The notes under the pieces were generated by a model, which had not been told where the DNA came from, searched no databases, and worked only from the letters and a program-made list of their open reading frames with translations. From the NCBI RefSeq assembly GCF_014636175.1, contig NZ_BMDW01000010.1, positions 1 through 64,000 of the forward strand: a stretch of 64,000 nt of DNA. The letters are read 5' to 3'. The position numbers were made by a program, and so were the translations under genes. Below, one piece after another: positions 20,168-29,974 of the stretch. Position 1 is the first letter of the stretch; every line of letters begins with the position of its first letter. This stretch comes from Sphingomonas psychrolutea (GTDB lineage Bacteria > Pseudomonadota > Alphaproteobacteria > Sphingomonadales > Sphingomonadaceae).

Positions 20168-22371
20168 TGTCCGCACGCTTCGCGCGCCCGTTGTTCATGC
20201 TGACGATTCTCGCCGGTTCGTTCCTGCTGTTCCTCGTCCAGCCGATGGTTGCGCGGATGGCTTTGCCGCGGCTGGGGGGTGCCTCGGCGGTGTGGAATTC
20301 GGCGATGCTGGTCTATCAGGCGTTGCTGCTGGGCGGTTATGCTTATGCGCACTGGCTCGGGCGGCTGAGCCCGCGCACGCAGGGCATGATGCATCTCGGC
20401 GTGTTGCTCGTCGCGGCGCTGTGGCTGCCGATCGGGCTGAAAGCGATGGACCTGTCGCCGACCGCGCAGCCCGCAATCTGGGTACCGTATCTGCTCGGCA
20501 TTTCGATCGGGCCGCTGTTTTTCGCAATCTCGGCGCAGGCGCCGCTGCTGCAACGCTGGTTCAGCTTGTCGCGCGCCGATGCGAATCCGTATGCGCTGTA
20601 CGCAGCCTCGAACTTCGGCAGTTTCGCCGGGCTGATCGCTTACCCACTGTTCGTCGAACCCGGGATGGCGCTGTACGGCCAGCGTATCCTGTGGAGCAGC
20701 GGCTATATCCTTGTCGCGCTTCTCGTGGCGTTGTGCGCTGCGACGCTGCCGCGTGGTGGCGTGGTTGCCGCCGAACCCGTGGCTGTTTCACCACCGCCGA
20801 CGCGCGGGCGGATTGCGCATTGGGTGCTACTTGCCTTCGTGCCCTCGGGGCTGATGCTGGCGACCTCGACGCTGATCACCACCGACATCGTCGCGATGCC
20901 GCTGCTGTGGGTGCTGCCGCTCGGCCTGTATCTGCTCAGCTTCACGATCGCTTTCGCGACCGAGCGCATGACCGCCGACATCCAGACGCGGATCGCACCG
21001 ATCGGTCTCTTGCTGTTCGGCGGATTGCTGGTCGGCGGATTGTCGGCGATCCCGCTGCTCGGCGCGATCATGGCGCTGGCGCTGTTGTTTCTGCTGTCGG
21101 TCGCGTTGCATACCGGGCTTTATCGTATCCGGCCCGAGCCTGACCGGCTGACCGGTTTTTATCTGGCGATGTCGGTCGGCGGCGCGCTCGGCGGCGTGTT
21201 TGCCGCGCTGATCGCCCCGCTGGTGTTCGACTGGACCTACGAATATCCCATCTTGCTGCTGCTGGCGGGCATTTTGATGCCGCAGAAATATCTGATCGGC
21301 CCGGTGCGGCGGCTGTGGGAAGGCAATACGCAGCGTGGGCGAATTTCACTCTATTGCGTGGCAATCGCGGTGTCCGGCCTGGTCGCGACGGTGATCACTC
21401 TTTCCGGCCCGACCGACAGCGTCGGCTCGATACAGCAAGTTGCCTTGATTGTGATGCTCTGCATCGGGCTGGTCGCGATCGGGTCGCGCCGCGCGTTCGG
21501 GATCGTGATGCTCGGGTCGCTGATTGCGTTCGGCGGCTATCATGCCGTGCGGATCTCGCTCGAACCCGGCGCGCGCACGCGCAGCTATTTCGGCATCTAT
21601 ACCGTGCGTGGCAACGCGACGCAGCGGAAATTGGCGCACGGCACGACGGTGCACGGCACGCAGCTGCGCGGTTCGTCCGACAAGGAGCGGACCCCGACCG
21701 CCTATTACGTGCCGGGATCTGGGGTCGGTCAGGCGATGCTGGCGCTCCCAACGCTGTACGGTGCGCGTGCGCGCGTCGGAGTGGTCGGGCTGGGGGCCGG
21801 CACGCTCGCTTGCTATGCACGGCCGGGGCAGGATTGGCGCTTCTACGAGATAGACCCGACCGTGGTGCGGATTGCACGCGATACCGGGCAGTTCAGCTTC
21901 CTGTCGCGCTGTCTGCCAAACCCGCGGATCGTGCTCGGTGATGCGCGGCTGAACCTTGTGCGCGAGCACGACGCCTCGCTCGATCTGCTCGCGCTCGATG
22001 CATTTTCATCCGATTCGGTGCCGATGCATTTGATGACGCGCGAAGCGTTCGCGCTGTACGGCCGTGTCCTGGCTCCGCGCGGTCTGCTGCTGGTCCACAT
22101 CTCGAACCGCTTCCTCGATCTCGAGCCGGTCGTCGCGGCGGCGGCGAGGGATGGCGGGTGGCATGCGGCCAAGCTGGCCTACACGCCTGGCCCCAGCGAT
22201 ACCGCAGCCGCGACCCAGTCGTTGTGGATCGCCCTTTCGCGTGATCGGCAAGCGCTTCGGGTCCTGAAGACCTATGACGCCTCGTGGCTACCGGTGAAAA
22301 CGCGCCCTGACTTTACGCCGTGGACCGACGATTATTCGACGATCCTGCCGCTGCTCAAGGTCGGTCGCTAA
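20167..22371 (+). CDS. membrane protein fused to a spermidine-synthase-like domain
   Basis: The first about 440 residues hold 10-12 membrane helices, starting LFMLTILAGSFLLFLVQPMV. The C-terminal third carries a Rossmann methyltransferase fold like spermidine synthases: VGVVGLGAGTLACYA (about residues 540-554), FYEIDPTVVRIA, and LLALDAFSSDSVPMHLMTRE. Such fused MFS/spermidine-synthase proteins are widespread but uncharacterised; whether they make or export polyamines is unknown. The 734-residue length fits the family. It overlaps the upstream acetyltransferase by TGATG, which hints at shared polyamine-type substrates, though this is only inference. Confidence 0.88.
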   Translation: MSARFARPLFMLTILAGSFLLFLVQPMVARMALPRLGGASAVWNSAMLVYQALLLGGYAYAHWLGRLSPRTQGMMHLGVLLVAALWLPIGLKAMDLSPTAQPAIWVPYLLGISIGPLFFAISAQAPLLQRWFSLSRADANPYALYAASNFGSFAGLIAYPLFVEPGMALYGQRILWSSGYILVALLVALCAATLPRGGVVAAEPVAVSPPPTRGRIAHWVLLAFVPSGLMLATSTLITTDIVAMPLLWVLPLGLYLLSFTIAFATERMTADIQTRIAPIGLLLFGGLLVGGLSAIPLLGAIMALALLFLLSVALHTGLYRIRPEPDRLTGFYLAMSVGGALGGVFAALIAPLVFDWTYEYPILLLLAGILMPQKYLIGPVRRLWEGNTQRGRISLYCVAIAVSGLVATVITLSGPTDSVGSIQQVALIVMLCIGLVAIGSRRAFGIVMLGSLIAFGGYHAVRISLEPGARTRSYFGIYTVRGNATQRKLAHGTTVHGTQLRGSSDKERTPTAYYVPGSGVGQAMLALPTLYGARARVGVVGLGAGTLACYARPGQDWRFYEIDPTVVRIARDTGQFSFLSRCLPNPRIVLGDARLNLVREHDASLDLLALDAFSSDSVPMHLMTREAFALYGRVLAPRGLLLVHISNRFLDLEPVVAAAARDGGWHAAKLAYTPGPSDTAAATQSLWIALSRDRQALRVLKTYDASWLPVKTRPDFTPWTDDYSTILPLLKVGR

Positions 22372-22883
22372 GCGGCGGGCAGACGATCGGAAATCGCGGT
22401 AATCCGCGCCGCCTGTTCGTCAAATGCGGCCTGGGCGGTCGCGTGCAGGGCAGTGAGCGCGGGATAGTCGGGCTTGCCCTCCGCCGCGCGGTTGAGCGCG
22501 AGCGTGTCGAGATCGGTCACCGCCGACGACAGCGTCGCGCGGTAGCCGTCCAGTTCGGCGATTGCGGTTTGTGCCGCGATCCAGCGATCGCCGCCGACCG
22601 AATCGCCCTGCGCCGTGCTGGCGAGCCGGTCGGCGGTCTGTGCGGCCTTCGCAAAATCGGCGATGGCGGCCGCGATCGTTGCGCGAAGCTCGGGCAGGGC
22701 GGCATCGACGGTCGAATCGGACTCGGCCAAGCCGACGAGGACGTCCGGCTCGGCATCGCTGCGCGACTCGATCGCGCGCGGCAGTAGCGAGGGATAGCGA
22801 CTGGAAGTCTGCGCGACGCATCCGCCCAGCGCGAATGACACGAGCAGGCAGGCGGCGCGAGCAAGGGGGAGGGGGCTGTTCAT
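22368..22883 (-). CDS. putative lipoprotein, function unknown
   Basis: The 171-residue product starts MNSPLPLARAACLLVSFALG and then GCVAQ, a type II signal peptide with lipobox ALGGC (Cys at about 22), so it should be lipid-anchored. The mature part is Ala-rich and predicted helical with repeated ALxALxA patterns, perhaps a coiled-coil. I chose this ATG because the longer frame would bury the signal peptide. It is convergent with the spermidine-synthase fusion (stops overlap) and divergent from tRNA-Arg. Family not recognised. Confidence 0.75.
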   Translation of the reverse strand: MNSPLPLARAACLLVSFALGGCVAQTSSRYPSLLPRAIESRSDAEPDVLVGLAESDSTVDAALPELRATIAAAIADFAKAAQTADRLASTAQGDSVGGDRWIAAQTAIAELDGYRATLSSAVTDLDTLALNRAAEGKPDYPALTALHATAQAAFDEQAARITAISDRLPAA

Positions 22884-22965
22884 CGCCTTATGCTCTATGC
22901 CGACGAAAACCTTCGCGCAACGCACTTGCGCGACCGCAAAGATGCCTCTAACAGCGCCTCTCCAC

Positions 22966-23042
22966 GCACCCATAGCTCAGCTGGATAGAGCATCAGACTA
23001 CGAATCTGAGGGTCGGGCGTTCGAATCGCTCTGGGTGCACCA
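22966..23042 (+). tRNA. tRNA-Arg (ACG)
   Basis: The acceptor GCACCCA pairs with TGGGTGC; discriminator A and an encoded CCA follow. The D arm is AGCTCAGCTGGATAGAGC. The anticodon stem-loop CAGACTACGAATCTG has anticodon ACG (read as ICG after deamination). The T arm GCGTTCGAATCGC is complete, 77 nt in all. Confidence 0.97.
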
Positions 23043-23178
23043 TTTCCCTACATTCCAAATTGCGGCGCATGCGGATTGCGTGCTCATTCGTATGCGCTTG
23101 GATCGACACGCCGGATGCTATCCGGCTAAGCGTGATCAAAGGCCCCGACGGATCGAGGCCGGGTGAGGGGATTATGAT

Positions 23179-24468
23179 ATGGCGCTGACTTCGGGCACTG
23201 TTGCCCAGCCGAGCGACGCGGCCGCAGGGGATACCGGGGTGAATGCCCCGGATCTGCAAGTTTTCGTCTTTGCGCTGTTTTTCATCTTCGGCGGCATCAC
23301 CAGCCTGAACGATGTGATTATCCCCAAGTTGAAAGACTTGTTCACGCTCAATTATTTTCAGGCGCTGCTGGTGCAGTCGGCGTTTTTCGCGGCCTATTTC
23401 ATTTTTTCGATTCCTGCCGCCGCGATCGTGCGCAAGGCGGGCTATCTGCGGTCCGCCTCGATCGGGCTGGCGATCATGACGGCGGGCTGTCTGTTGTTCA
23501 TTCCGGCGTCGCAATCGGGCACGTTCGGCGTGTTCCTGTTCGCGCTGTTCGTACTCGCGGCGGGCATCACCATGGTGCAGGTGGTTGCCAATCCGCTCAT
23601 TTCGTTGCTCGGCAAACCCGCAACCGCGCATAGCCGCCTGACCTTTGCCCAGGCCTTTAACTCGCTTGGCACCACAATCTTCCCGATTGTCGGCGGATAT
23701 CTGATCCTTGGCAGCCTTGCGCGGGTCGACCCGGCGACGCTGTCCGGCGCGGCGCTCGACGCCTATCGCACGGCGGAAACACAGGTCGTCGTTAATACCT
23801 ATCTGGCGCTCGCACTCGCGCTTGTCATCGTGGCGGGCGTCGTATGGACGCGGCGCAACCGCTTGCCCAATGTCGTCGAAGATAGCGGCAGCGTCCTGCG
23901 CGCGTTCAATCTGTTCGCGCGACCGCGCTTCGGTTTCGGTGCTGCGTGTATTTTCCTCTATGTCGGGGCCGAGGTCGCGATCGGTTCGCTGATCGTCAGC
24001 TATCTTGTCCAGGCGAACGTTTTCGCCATCGGTGCCGGCGCGGCATCGGCCTATGTCGGCTTTTACTGGGGCGGTGCGATGATTGGCCGCTTCATCGGAA
24101 CGGTCGTGCTGCGACTGGTTTCGCCGGGCAAGGTGCTGGCTGTCGTGGCGGCGGGATCGATTACGCTGATCCTGATTACGGCCAACACCACGGGGCAAAT
24201 TGCGGGCTGGTCCCTGCTGGCGATCGGATTGATGAATTCGATCATGTTCCCGACGATCTTCTCGCTCGCCAGCGAAGGATTGGGCAAGCGCGCAGCCGAA
24301 GGATCGGGGATCATCGCAATGGCGATTGTCGGTGGGGCCGTCATCCCGCCGCTGACTGGCCTAATCGCGGATGCAAGTAGCCTCCGGTTCGCGCTGCTGC
24401 TCCCCGCACTGTGTTATGGCCTGATCGCGGCCTATGGGTGGTTCGCGCGCAGGCCGGTCGCCGTATAA
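23179..24468 (+). CDS. FucP/GluP-type sugar:proton symporter (MFS)
   Basis: This is an inner-membrane sugar importer of the fucose-galactose-glucose:H+ symporter family. The 429-residue protein has twelve membrane helices and the family signatures FFIFGGITSLNDVIIPKLKD (first helix and loop), LLVQSAFFAAYFIFSIPA, and VQVVANPLISLLG followed by LTFAQAFNSLGTTIFP. GAGGGG lies 8 bases before the ATG. It follows tRNA-Arg by about 136 bp and is convergent with the kinase gene at 24473. Sugar specificity cannot be read, although glucose/galactose or fucose are usual. Confidence 0.92.
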   Translation: MALTSGTVAQPSDAAAGDTGVNAPDLQVFVFALFFIFGGITSLNDVIIPKLKDLFTLNYFQALLVQSAFFAAYFIFSIPAAAIVRKAGYLRSASIGLAIMTAGCLLFIPASQSGTFGVFLFALFVLAAGITMVQVVANPLISLLGKPATAHSRLTFAQAFNSLGTTIFPIVGGYLILGSLARVDPATLSGAALDAYRTAETQVVVNTYLALALALVIVAGVVWTRRNRLPNVVEDSGSVLRAFNLFARPRFGFGAACIFLYVGAEVAIGSLIVSYLVQANVFAIGAGAASAYVGFYWGGAMIGRFIGTVVLRLVSPGKVLAVVAAGSITLILITANTTGQIAGWSLLAIGLMNSIMFPTIFSLASEGLGKRAAEGSGIIAMAIVGGAVIPPLTGLIADASSLRFALLLPALCYGLIAAYGWFARRPVAV

Positions 24469-24472
24469 CCGG

Positions 24473-25822
24473 TCAGGCGGTCGGCGGGGCCGCGGGCAGG
24501 ACGACCGTGACGCGCAGGCCGCCGAGCGGCGAATTGCCCGCCTCGATCCGCCCGTGATGCGCCTCGACGATCGCTTGCGCGGTGGCGAGGCCCAATCCCG
24601 ATGTGGTGACCGATTCGCCCGGTGCCTTGGTCGTGCGGTAAAACGGCTCGAACAGTTGCTGGGCGAGCGCCACGTCAACGCCCGGTGCGCTGTCATCAAT
24701 GATCAGCCGCCAGGCGTCTCGCCGCCCCTCCAGCCCTAGTGAAATGCGGCCGCCGGCCGGCGTGTAGCGCAGGCTGCTTTCGATCAGCGCAGTGAACAAT
24801 TGCTCGATCCGCGCGCCGTCCCATTTGACCAGGACGGTCGTGGCCGGCAACGCGCCGGTTTCGAGCGACACCTGCTGCAGTTTCGCACGGCGGCCATTGC
24901 TCCACACCGCATTGTGGATCAGCGCGACCGGATCGACCGTGCTGTAGGTAACGGGCAAGCGCCCGAGATCGGCGAGCGCGACGGCGTGGAGATCCTCAGC
25001 CATTTCCGCCAGGCGGCGGACGCGCTCGGTCACTTCGGCAAAGGCTTCGGGGTCGCTTGGCGCGGCCTGGTCGGCAAGGCTCGCCAATTTGGTGCCGAGC
25101 GCGCGAACCGGGACACGCAACTCTTCGGACACGGCCACCAGCCACGTTCTGCGGGCGGATTCGAGCCGATTGAACTGGCGTGCCACGCGCCCCAGATTCC
25201 GCATCGTTGCGCGCGTTTCGGCCGGGCCGGTCTCGGTTAACTCGGTGTCGAAATCACCTTGCGCGATCGCGCGGCTGGCGCGGAACAACGCCATTTGCGG
25301 GCGCGACCAGTGGACCGCAATCCAATAGCCCGCCAGCAGCAGCAACAGAAATATCGCTGTCATCGCGATCATGATCCCGATCAGCTGATCGCGCACGAAC
25401 GCGAAGCTTGCCGTTGTGGAGGCACGCGGCCCGACGATCTTGGCGATCGCGACGGAACGCCCGTCGATCATGACCGGGCGCTCAAGCCTTACGCCTTCGC
25501 GATCCGGCTGCGCACCCGCCAGGAATTTTCCATCGGGCGCATAGAGCGCGATGCGGCCGCGCAGCGGTGGCGGCGGGTCGCCCGGCCGGCTGTTATCGTC
25601 TAACACATTTTGTGTGAATTGGAGCGCGGCCCGCGCTGGAGTCCCGCCCTGCATCCCGGTCGCGATCAGGGATGCGAAGGCAGCGAGCGATTGCCGGTCC
25701 TGCGAATCCAGATAGGCTTCGTGGCCGCGCTGAAGGCTGACGACGAGCAGGCTTCCGGGGAACGCCGCAGCCAGCAACGCCTCCCCGGCAAGCAATAGGA
25801 ACAGGCCCGAAAATAGTCGCAC
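24473..25822 (-). CDS. degenerate sensor histidine kinase-like membrane protein
   Basis: The 449-residue protein has two membrane helices (about residues 4-27 and 147-170), a periplasmic domain between them, a HAMP-like linker, and kinase DHp and ATPase domains. However the H-box reads VSEELRVPV instead of VSHELRTPL: the phosphoacceptor His is Glu233 (codon GAA). The N-box reads ALIESSLRYTP, with Ser349 where the Mg-binding Asn belongs, and the G1 box is DDSAPG with Gly changed to Ala. The F-box FEPFYR and G2 box GLGLATAQAIVE are intact. It is a lone gene starting with GTG, and no response regulator is adjacent. It may bind ATP or signals without autophosphorylation. Confidence 0.85.
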   Translation of the reverse strand: MRLFSGLFLLLAGEALLAAAFPGSLLVVSLQRGHEAYLDSQDRQSLAAFASLIATGMQGGTPARAALQFTQNVLDDNSRPGDPPPPLRGRIALYAPDGKFLAGAQPDREGVRLERPVMIDGRSVAIAKIVGPRASTTASFAFVRDQLIGIMIAMTAIFLLLLLAGYWIAVHWSRPQMALFRASRAIAQGDFDTELTETGPAETRATMRNLGRVARQFNRLESARRTWLVAVSEELRVPVRALGTKLASLADQAAPSDPEAFAEVTERVRRLAEMAEDLHAVALADLGRLPVTYSTVDPVALIHNAVWSNGRRAKLQQVSLETGALPATTVLVKWDGARIEQLFTALIESSLRYTPAGGRISLGLEGRRDAWRLIIDDSAPGVDVALAQQLFEPFYRTTKAPGESVTTSGLGLATAQAIVEAHHGRIEAGNSPLGGLRVTVVLPAAPPTA

Positions 25823-25912
25823 CGCGATGTTCTCCCCCGAGACGCGCGACCCAACGCTGGGCTGCGCTTACCGTGGATCACCCGCCGGAACAATCATCCC
25901 TATTGCGGATCG

Positions 25913-26677
25913 CTATCCCACCACGGGAATTGTCTCGGCCACCGCCGCCAGCACTTGCGCGGCATATTCCGGGCGGCAGATCAGCACATCGGGCAGCAAC
26001 GGATCGCGGCAATTGTAGACGAGCGTAGCGCCGTCGATGCGCGAGGCATGCAGCCCTGCCGCCAGTGCGACCGCGACCGGCGCGCAATTGTCCCACTCAT
26101 ATTGGCCGCCGGCATGGAGGTAGATTTCGGCATTGCCGCGCACCACGGCCATCGCCTTGGCACCCGCCGACCCCATCGGCACGAGCTCGGCCCCGATCGC
26201 CTCGGCGACCCGAAGCACGATCGGATGCGCGCGCGAACGGCTGACGACCATGCGCGGGCGCAGCGGCGCGGGGGGCAGGACATCGGGCCGATCGTTGCTT
26301 GCGAAAACGAGATTCTGGGCCGGGAGGGCGACCGCGCCGGTCACCGGGACCCCATCGATCGCCAAGCCGATATGCACCGCCCAGTCATCGCGGCGTTCGC
26401 GAAATTCGCGCGTCCCGTCGAGCGGATCGACCACCCAGACGCGGCTGGCGGCGCAGCGCGCACCATCGTCGGCGGCTTCCTCCGACAGGATGAAATCCTC
26501 CGGCCGGGCGGCGCGGAGCAAGCGCTGGATCAGCGTATTGGCATCCTTGTCGCCGCGGTCGCCGAGTTCGGCATCGGGACAGGCCCCAGCCACGCACAAG
26601 CCGCGCAGCACCGCGCCCGCCGCGAGCGCAACCGAACGCGCGAGCTCGGCGTCGTTTTGGTCAGAGGTCTGGGTCAT
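25913..26677 (-). CDS. cysQ: 3'(2'),5'-bisphosphate nucleotidase / inositol-monophosphatase family
   Basis: Removes 3'-phosphate from PAP (and PAPS), recycling the by-product of sulfate activation. The 254-residue protein shows the Li-sensitive phosphatase motifs: ILSEEAADD (metal-binding Glu), [12 protein letters not shown] (DPxDGT motif, about residues 84-95), and [15 protein letters not shown] (C-terminal WD motif). The ATG at 26675-26677 overlaps the cysNC stop as ATGA, so it is the last gene of the cysD-cysNC-cysQ operon. An alternative start 5 codons upstream exists (MESQF). Confidence 0.92.
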   Translation of the reverse strand: MTQTSDQNDAELARSVALAAGAVLRGLCVAGACPDAELGDRGDKDANTLIQRLLRAARPEDFILSEEAADDGARCAASRVWVVDPLDGTREFRERRDDWAVHIGLAIDGVPVTGAVALPAQNLVFASNDRPDVLPPAPLRPRMVVSRSRAHPIVLRVAEAIGAELVPMGSAGAKAMAVVRGNAEIYLHAGGQYEWDNCAPVAVALAAGLHASRIDGATLVYNCRDPLLPDVLICRPEYAAQVLAAVAETIPVVG

Positions 26678-28584
26678 AAATTGGGACTCCATACGCCCAT
26701 GATATGCTCGACGATCCGCTCCGCCGCCGCTTCCGGGGTTTCGCGGGTGGTGTCGATGCGGATGTCGGGTTGTTCGGGCGCTTCATACGGGCTCGAAATG
26801 CCGGTGAAATTGGCAATCTCGCCGCGCCGCGCTTTGGCATACAGGCCCTTCACGTCGCGCGCTTCGGCCTCGGCCAGCGGGGTGTCGACGAAGATCTCGA
26901 CGAAATCCCCCGGTAGCATCGCGCGCACCATGTCGCGCTCGGCGCGGAACGGCGAAATGAAGGCGCTGAGCACGATCAGCCCGGCATCGGTCATCAGCTT
27001 GGCCAGTTCGCCGATGCGGCGAATATTCTCGACCCGGTCGGCATCGGTGAAGCCGAGATCCTTGTTGAGGCCGTGCCGCACATTGTCGCCATCGAGCAGA
27101 AAGGTGTGGCGGCCAAGCGCAAAGAGCTTCTTTTCGACCAGATTCGCGATCGTCGATTTGCCCGACCCGGAAAGGCCGGTGAACCACAACAAGCGCGGCG
27201 TCTGGCCCTTTTGTGCGGCGTGCGCTTCGCGGGTGACGTCGATCGCTTGCCAATGGACGTTCTGCGCGCGGCGCAGCGCGAAGTTGAGCATGCCCGCCGC
27301 AACCGTCGCGTTGGTGCCGCGGTCGATCAGGATGAAGCCGCCGAGATCGGCGCCGTCCGCAAACGGCTCGAATACCAGAGCGCGGTCGGTATAGATTTCC
27401 GCGACGCCGATATCGTTGAGGCCAAGCGTCTTGACCGAAAGTTCGGCCAGCGTGTTGACGTCGATCGCGTGGCGCGGCTCCTGCACCGTCGCCGAAACGG
27501 TCTGGGCGCCGAGCTTGAGCCAGTAGGAGCGTCCGGGCAGCAGCGGCGTCTCGGCCATCCACACGAGCGTCGCCTGAAATTGCTCGGCGACGTGCGGCGG
27601 ATCGTCGGCGGTGGCGATCACGTCGCCGCGCGAGCAATCGACTTCGTCGGTCAGCGTGAGCGTGACCGACTGGCCGGCCACGGCTTCGTCAAGGTCGCCG
27701 TCCATCGTGACGATCCGCGCTACGGTGGTGGTGCGGCCCGAGGGCAGGATGCGGACCGGGTCGCCGGGCTTGACGCTGCCGCTGGCGATGAGGCCAGAAA
27801 ATCCCCGGAAATCGAGATCGGGCCGGTTGACCCATTGCACCGGCAGTCGGAACGGGCGGGCCTGCGCTGCGTCGGCCTCGACATCGACGGTTTCGAGATG
27901 CTCGATCAGCGTCGGGCCAGCATACCACGGCATCGCGGCAGACGCGGTCGCGACATTGTCGCCGGCAAAGCCCGAGATCGGGATGGCGGTGAAGTGCTCG
28001 ATCCCGATCGCACTGGCAAAGGCGCGATAATCGGCGACGATCGTGTCGAACACGCTCTGATCATACCCGACCAGATCCATCTTGTTCACTGCCAGCACGA
28101 CATGCCGCAGCCGCAGCAGCTTCACGAGGAAGCTGTGCCGCCGCGTCTGCGTCAGCACGCCCTTGCGCGCATCGATCAGGATGACGGCGGCGTCGGCGGT
28201 CGAGGCACCCGTCACCATGTTGCGGGTGTATTGCTCGTGCCCTGGCGTGTCGGCGACGATGAACTTGCGTTTTTCGGTCGCGAAGAAGCGATAGGCCACG
28301 TCGATCGTGATGCCCTGCTCGCGCTCGGCGGCGAGGCCATCGACCAGCAGCGCGAAATCGATATTCTGCCCCTGCGTGCCGACACGCTTGCTGTCGTCCT
28401 CGAGTGCGGCGAGCTGATCGGCGAAGATTGCGCGGCTGTCGTAGAGCAAGCGGCCGATCAGCGTTGATTTGCCGTCATCGACCGATCCGCAGGTGATGAA
28501 GCGCAGCAGCGACTTGCGCTGATGCTGGGCGAGATAGGCGGTGATGTCGGTGGCGATGAGCGAGTCCGGGGTGTAAGTCGTCAT
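26674..28584 (-). CDS. cysNC: bifunctional sulfate adenylyltransferase subunit 1 / adenylylsulfate kinase
   Basis: With CysD it makes APS from sulfate and ATP, driven by GTP hydrolysis, then phosphorylates APS to PAPS. The 636-residue fusion has an N-terminal EF-Tu-like GTPase: [18 protein letters not shown] (P-loop, about 33-50), [12 protein letters not shown] (G3) and NKMDLV (G4), then beta-barrel domains. The C-terminal CysC part starts near residue 462 with [20 protein letters not shown] and has [20 protein letters not shown]. It follows cysD after a 111-bp spacer that contains a palindromic repeat. PAPS made here could supply the sulfotransferases at 61-64 kb. Confidence 0.96.
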   Translation of the reverse strand: MTTYTPDSLIATDITAYLAQHQRKSLLRFITCGSVDDGKSTLIGRLLYDSRAIFADQLAALEDDSKRVGTQGQNIDFALLVDGLAAEREQGITIDVAYRFFATEKRKFIVADTPGHEQYTRNMVTGASTADAAVILIDARKGVLTQTRRHSFLVKLLRLRHVVLAVNKMDLVGYDQSVFDTIVADYRAFASAIGIEHFTAIPISGFAGDNVATASAAMPWYAGPTLIEHLETVDVEADAAQARPFRLPVQWVNRPDLDFRGFSGLIASGSVKPGDPVRILPSGRTTTVARIVTMDGDLDEAVAGQSVTLTLTDEVDCSRGDVIATADDPPHVAEQFQATLVWMAETPLLPGRSYWLKLGAQTVSATVQEPRHAIDVNTLAELSVKTLGLNDIGVAEIYTDRALVFEPFADGADLGGFILIDRGTNATVAAGMLNFALRRAQNVHWQAIDVTREAHAAQKGQTPRLLWFTGLSGSGKSTIANLVEKKLFALGRHTFLLDGDNVRHGLNKDLGFTDADRVENIRRIGELAKLMTDAGLIVLSAFISPFRAERDMVRAMLPGDFVEIFVDTPLAEAEARDVKGLYAKARRGEIANFTGISSPYEAPEQPDIRIDTTRETPEAAAERIVEHIMGVWSPNL

Positions 28585-28595
28585 TGCCCAACTCC

Positions 28596-28676
28596 GTCAT
28601 CCCAGCGAAGGCTGGGATCTCGTGGTATCGCGCGCCGGTCGATGCGGCGCGATACCCCAGCCTTCGCTGGGGTGAC
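28596..28676. repeat. palindromic repeat between cysD and cysNC (copy 5)
   Basis: Outer arms GTCATCCCAGCGAAGGCTGG and its inverse CCAGCCTTCGCTGGGGTGAC enclose an inner inverted pair GGTATCGCGCGCC / GGCGCGATACC. The element fits between two genes of the same operon and should form a long nested stem in the transcript. Confidence 0.8.
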
Positions 28677-28695
28677 ATGAAGTGTGCCCTTCATG

Positions 28696-29598
28696 TCAGA
28701 AATACCCCTCCGCTTTTTTCTTCTCCATGCTGGCGGACTGATCGTGATCGATCGCGCGACCTTGCCGTTCGGAGGTGGTGGTCAGCAGCATTTCCTGGAT
28801 CACCGCGGATAATGTTCTTGCTTCGCTCTCCACCGCACCACTCAGCGGATAGCAGCCGAGCGTGCGGAAGCGGATCGAGCGTTCGACCGGCACTTCGCCT
28901 GAAGCAAGCGGGAAGCGATCGTCATCGACCATCAACAACATCCCGTCGCGCTCGACGGTCGGACGCGGGGCGGCGAGGTAGAGCGGCACGATTTCGATGT
29001 TCTCCGCCAGAATATATTGCCAGATATCGAGCTCGGTCCAGTTCGACAGCGGGAACACCCGGATGCTCTCACCGCGCTCCTTTTTAGCGTTGTAGAGGTG
29101 CCACAGCTCGGGCCGTTGCGCTTTCGGATCCCAGCGGTGGTTGGCCGAGCGGAAGCTGAAGATGCGCTCCTTGGCGCGCGATTTCTCCTCGTCGCGCCGC
29201 GCGCCGCCAAAGGCAACGTCGAATCCGCCGGCGGTGAGTGCTTGCTTGAGCCCTTCGGTCTTCCACAGGTCGGTATGGCGGCTGCCATGGTCGAACGGGT
29301 TGATCCCCAGCCGCTTGGCCTCGGGGTTTTGGTGGACGATCAGCTCCATCCCCGCATCGGCGGCGGCGCGCGCGCGCATTTCGTACATCGCGCGGAATTT
29401 CCACGTCGTGTCGACATGCAGCAGCGGGAAGGGGGGCGTGCCGGGGAAGAACGCTTTCTTGGCCAAATGCAGCATCACTGCCGAATCCTTGCCGACCGAA
29501 TAGAGCATCACCGGGCGCTCGGCCTCGGCAACGACTTCGCGCAGGATGTGGATGCTTTCGGCCTCAAGGCGCTGAAGATGGGTGAGGGCAACGGTCAT
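28696..29598 (-). CDS. cysD: sulfate adenylyltransferase subunit 2
   Basis: This is the ATP-sulfurylase catalytic subunit, an ATP pyrophosphatase of the adenine-nucleotide alpha-hydrolase fold. It forms APS with CysN. The 300-residue length is standard. Visible are the PP-loop [18 protein letters not shown] (about residues 33-50), [35 protein letters not shown], and [13 protein letters not shown]. The C-terminus is typical (KKAEGYF). It is the first gene of the operon leading into cysNC and cysQ; a promoter should lie in the 69 bp upstream. Confidence 0.96.
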   Translation of the reverse strand: MTVALTHLQRLEAESIHILREVVAEAERPVMLYSVGKDSAVMLHLAKKAFFPGTPPFPLLHVDTTWKFRAMYEMRARAAADAGMELIVHQNPEAKRLGINPFDHGSRHTDLWKTEGLKQALTAGGFDVAFGGARRDEEKSRAKERIFSFRSANHRWDPKAQRPELWHLYNAKKERGESIRVFPLSNWTELDIWQYILAENIEIVPLYLAAPRPTVERDGMLLMVDDDRFPLASGEVPVERSIRFRTLGCYPLSGAVESEARTLSAVIQEMLLTTTSERQGRAIDHDQSASMEKKKAEGYF

Positions 29599-29667
29599 GG
29601 TCCGCTGCAGATAGTGCAGAAACGCCGTCGTGCGATCAACTAATCCTGTTGGCGCCTAAAGTTCGCG

Positions 29668-29886
29668 TCAAAGCGCGGCGTTGCGCTCGACCGAATCGAG
29701 GATCCGCGCGCCCGCCATGAACACCGCGATCGGGCAGACGGCGAACAACAGCCAGCCGCCGAAGCCGGGATATTGGTCGAGGTAATGCACCCCGCGCTCG
29801 ACCGCGCCGAGCGCGAGCGCGTAAATCACCGCGAACGCTTCGAACTTGTTCTTGATGACGAACAGGCGGGAGAATTTGATCCACAT
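29668..29886 (-). CDS. small membrane protein, 72 aa
   Basis: The product starts MWIKFSRLFVIKNKFEAFAV and has two likely membrane segments (FAVIYALALGAV and WLLFAVCPIAVFMAGARIL) connected by HYLDQYPGFGG. It reads like a conserved hypothetical protein of sphingomonads, but I cannot name a family. It lies between astA and cysD on the same strand, with no overlap with either. An alternative frame (29636..29884) lacks these features. Confidence 0.65.
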   Translation of the reverse strand: MWIKFSRLFVIKNKFEAFAVIYALALGAVERGVHYLDQYPGFGGWLLFAVCPIAVFMAGARILDSVERNAAL

Positions 29887-29974
29887 GCCAGAATCTTAAG
29901 CAAGCAGCGGGCCAATCGCGGTTCCGTGCGGTTGCGCGTTAAGAAACGTGGTTACGTGTCAATTAACCCGACAC

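Noticed and set aside
22993..24198. 401-codon minus-strand frame opposite the sugar symporter
   Set aside because: Arg/Gln/Asp-rich, low-complexity translation covering tRNA-Arg and the membrane protein gene; no family feature.
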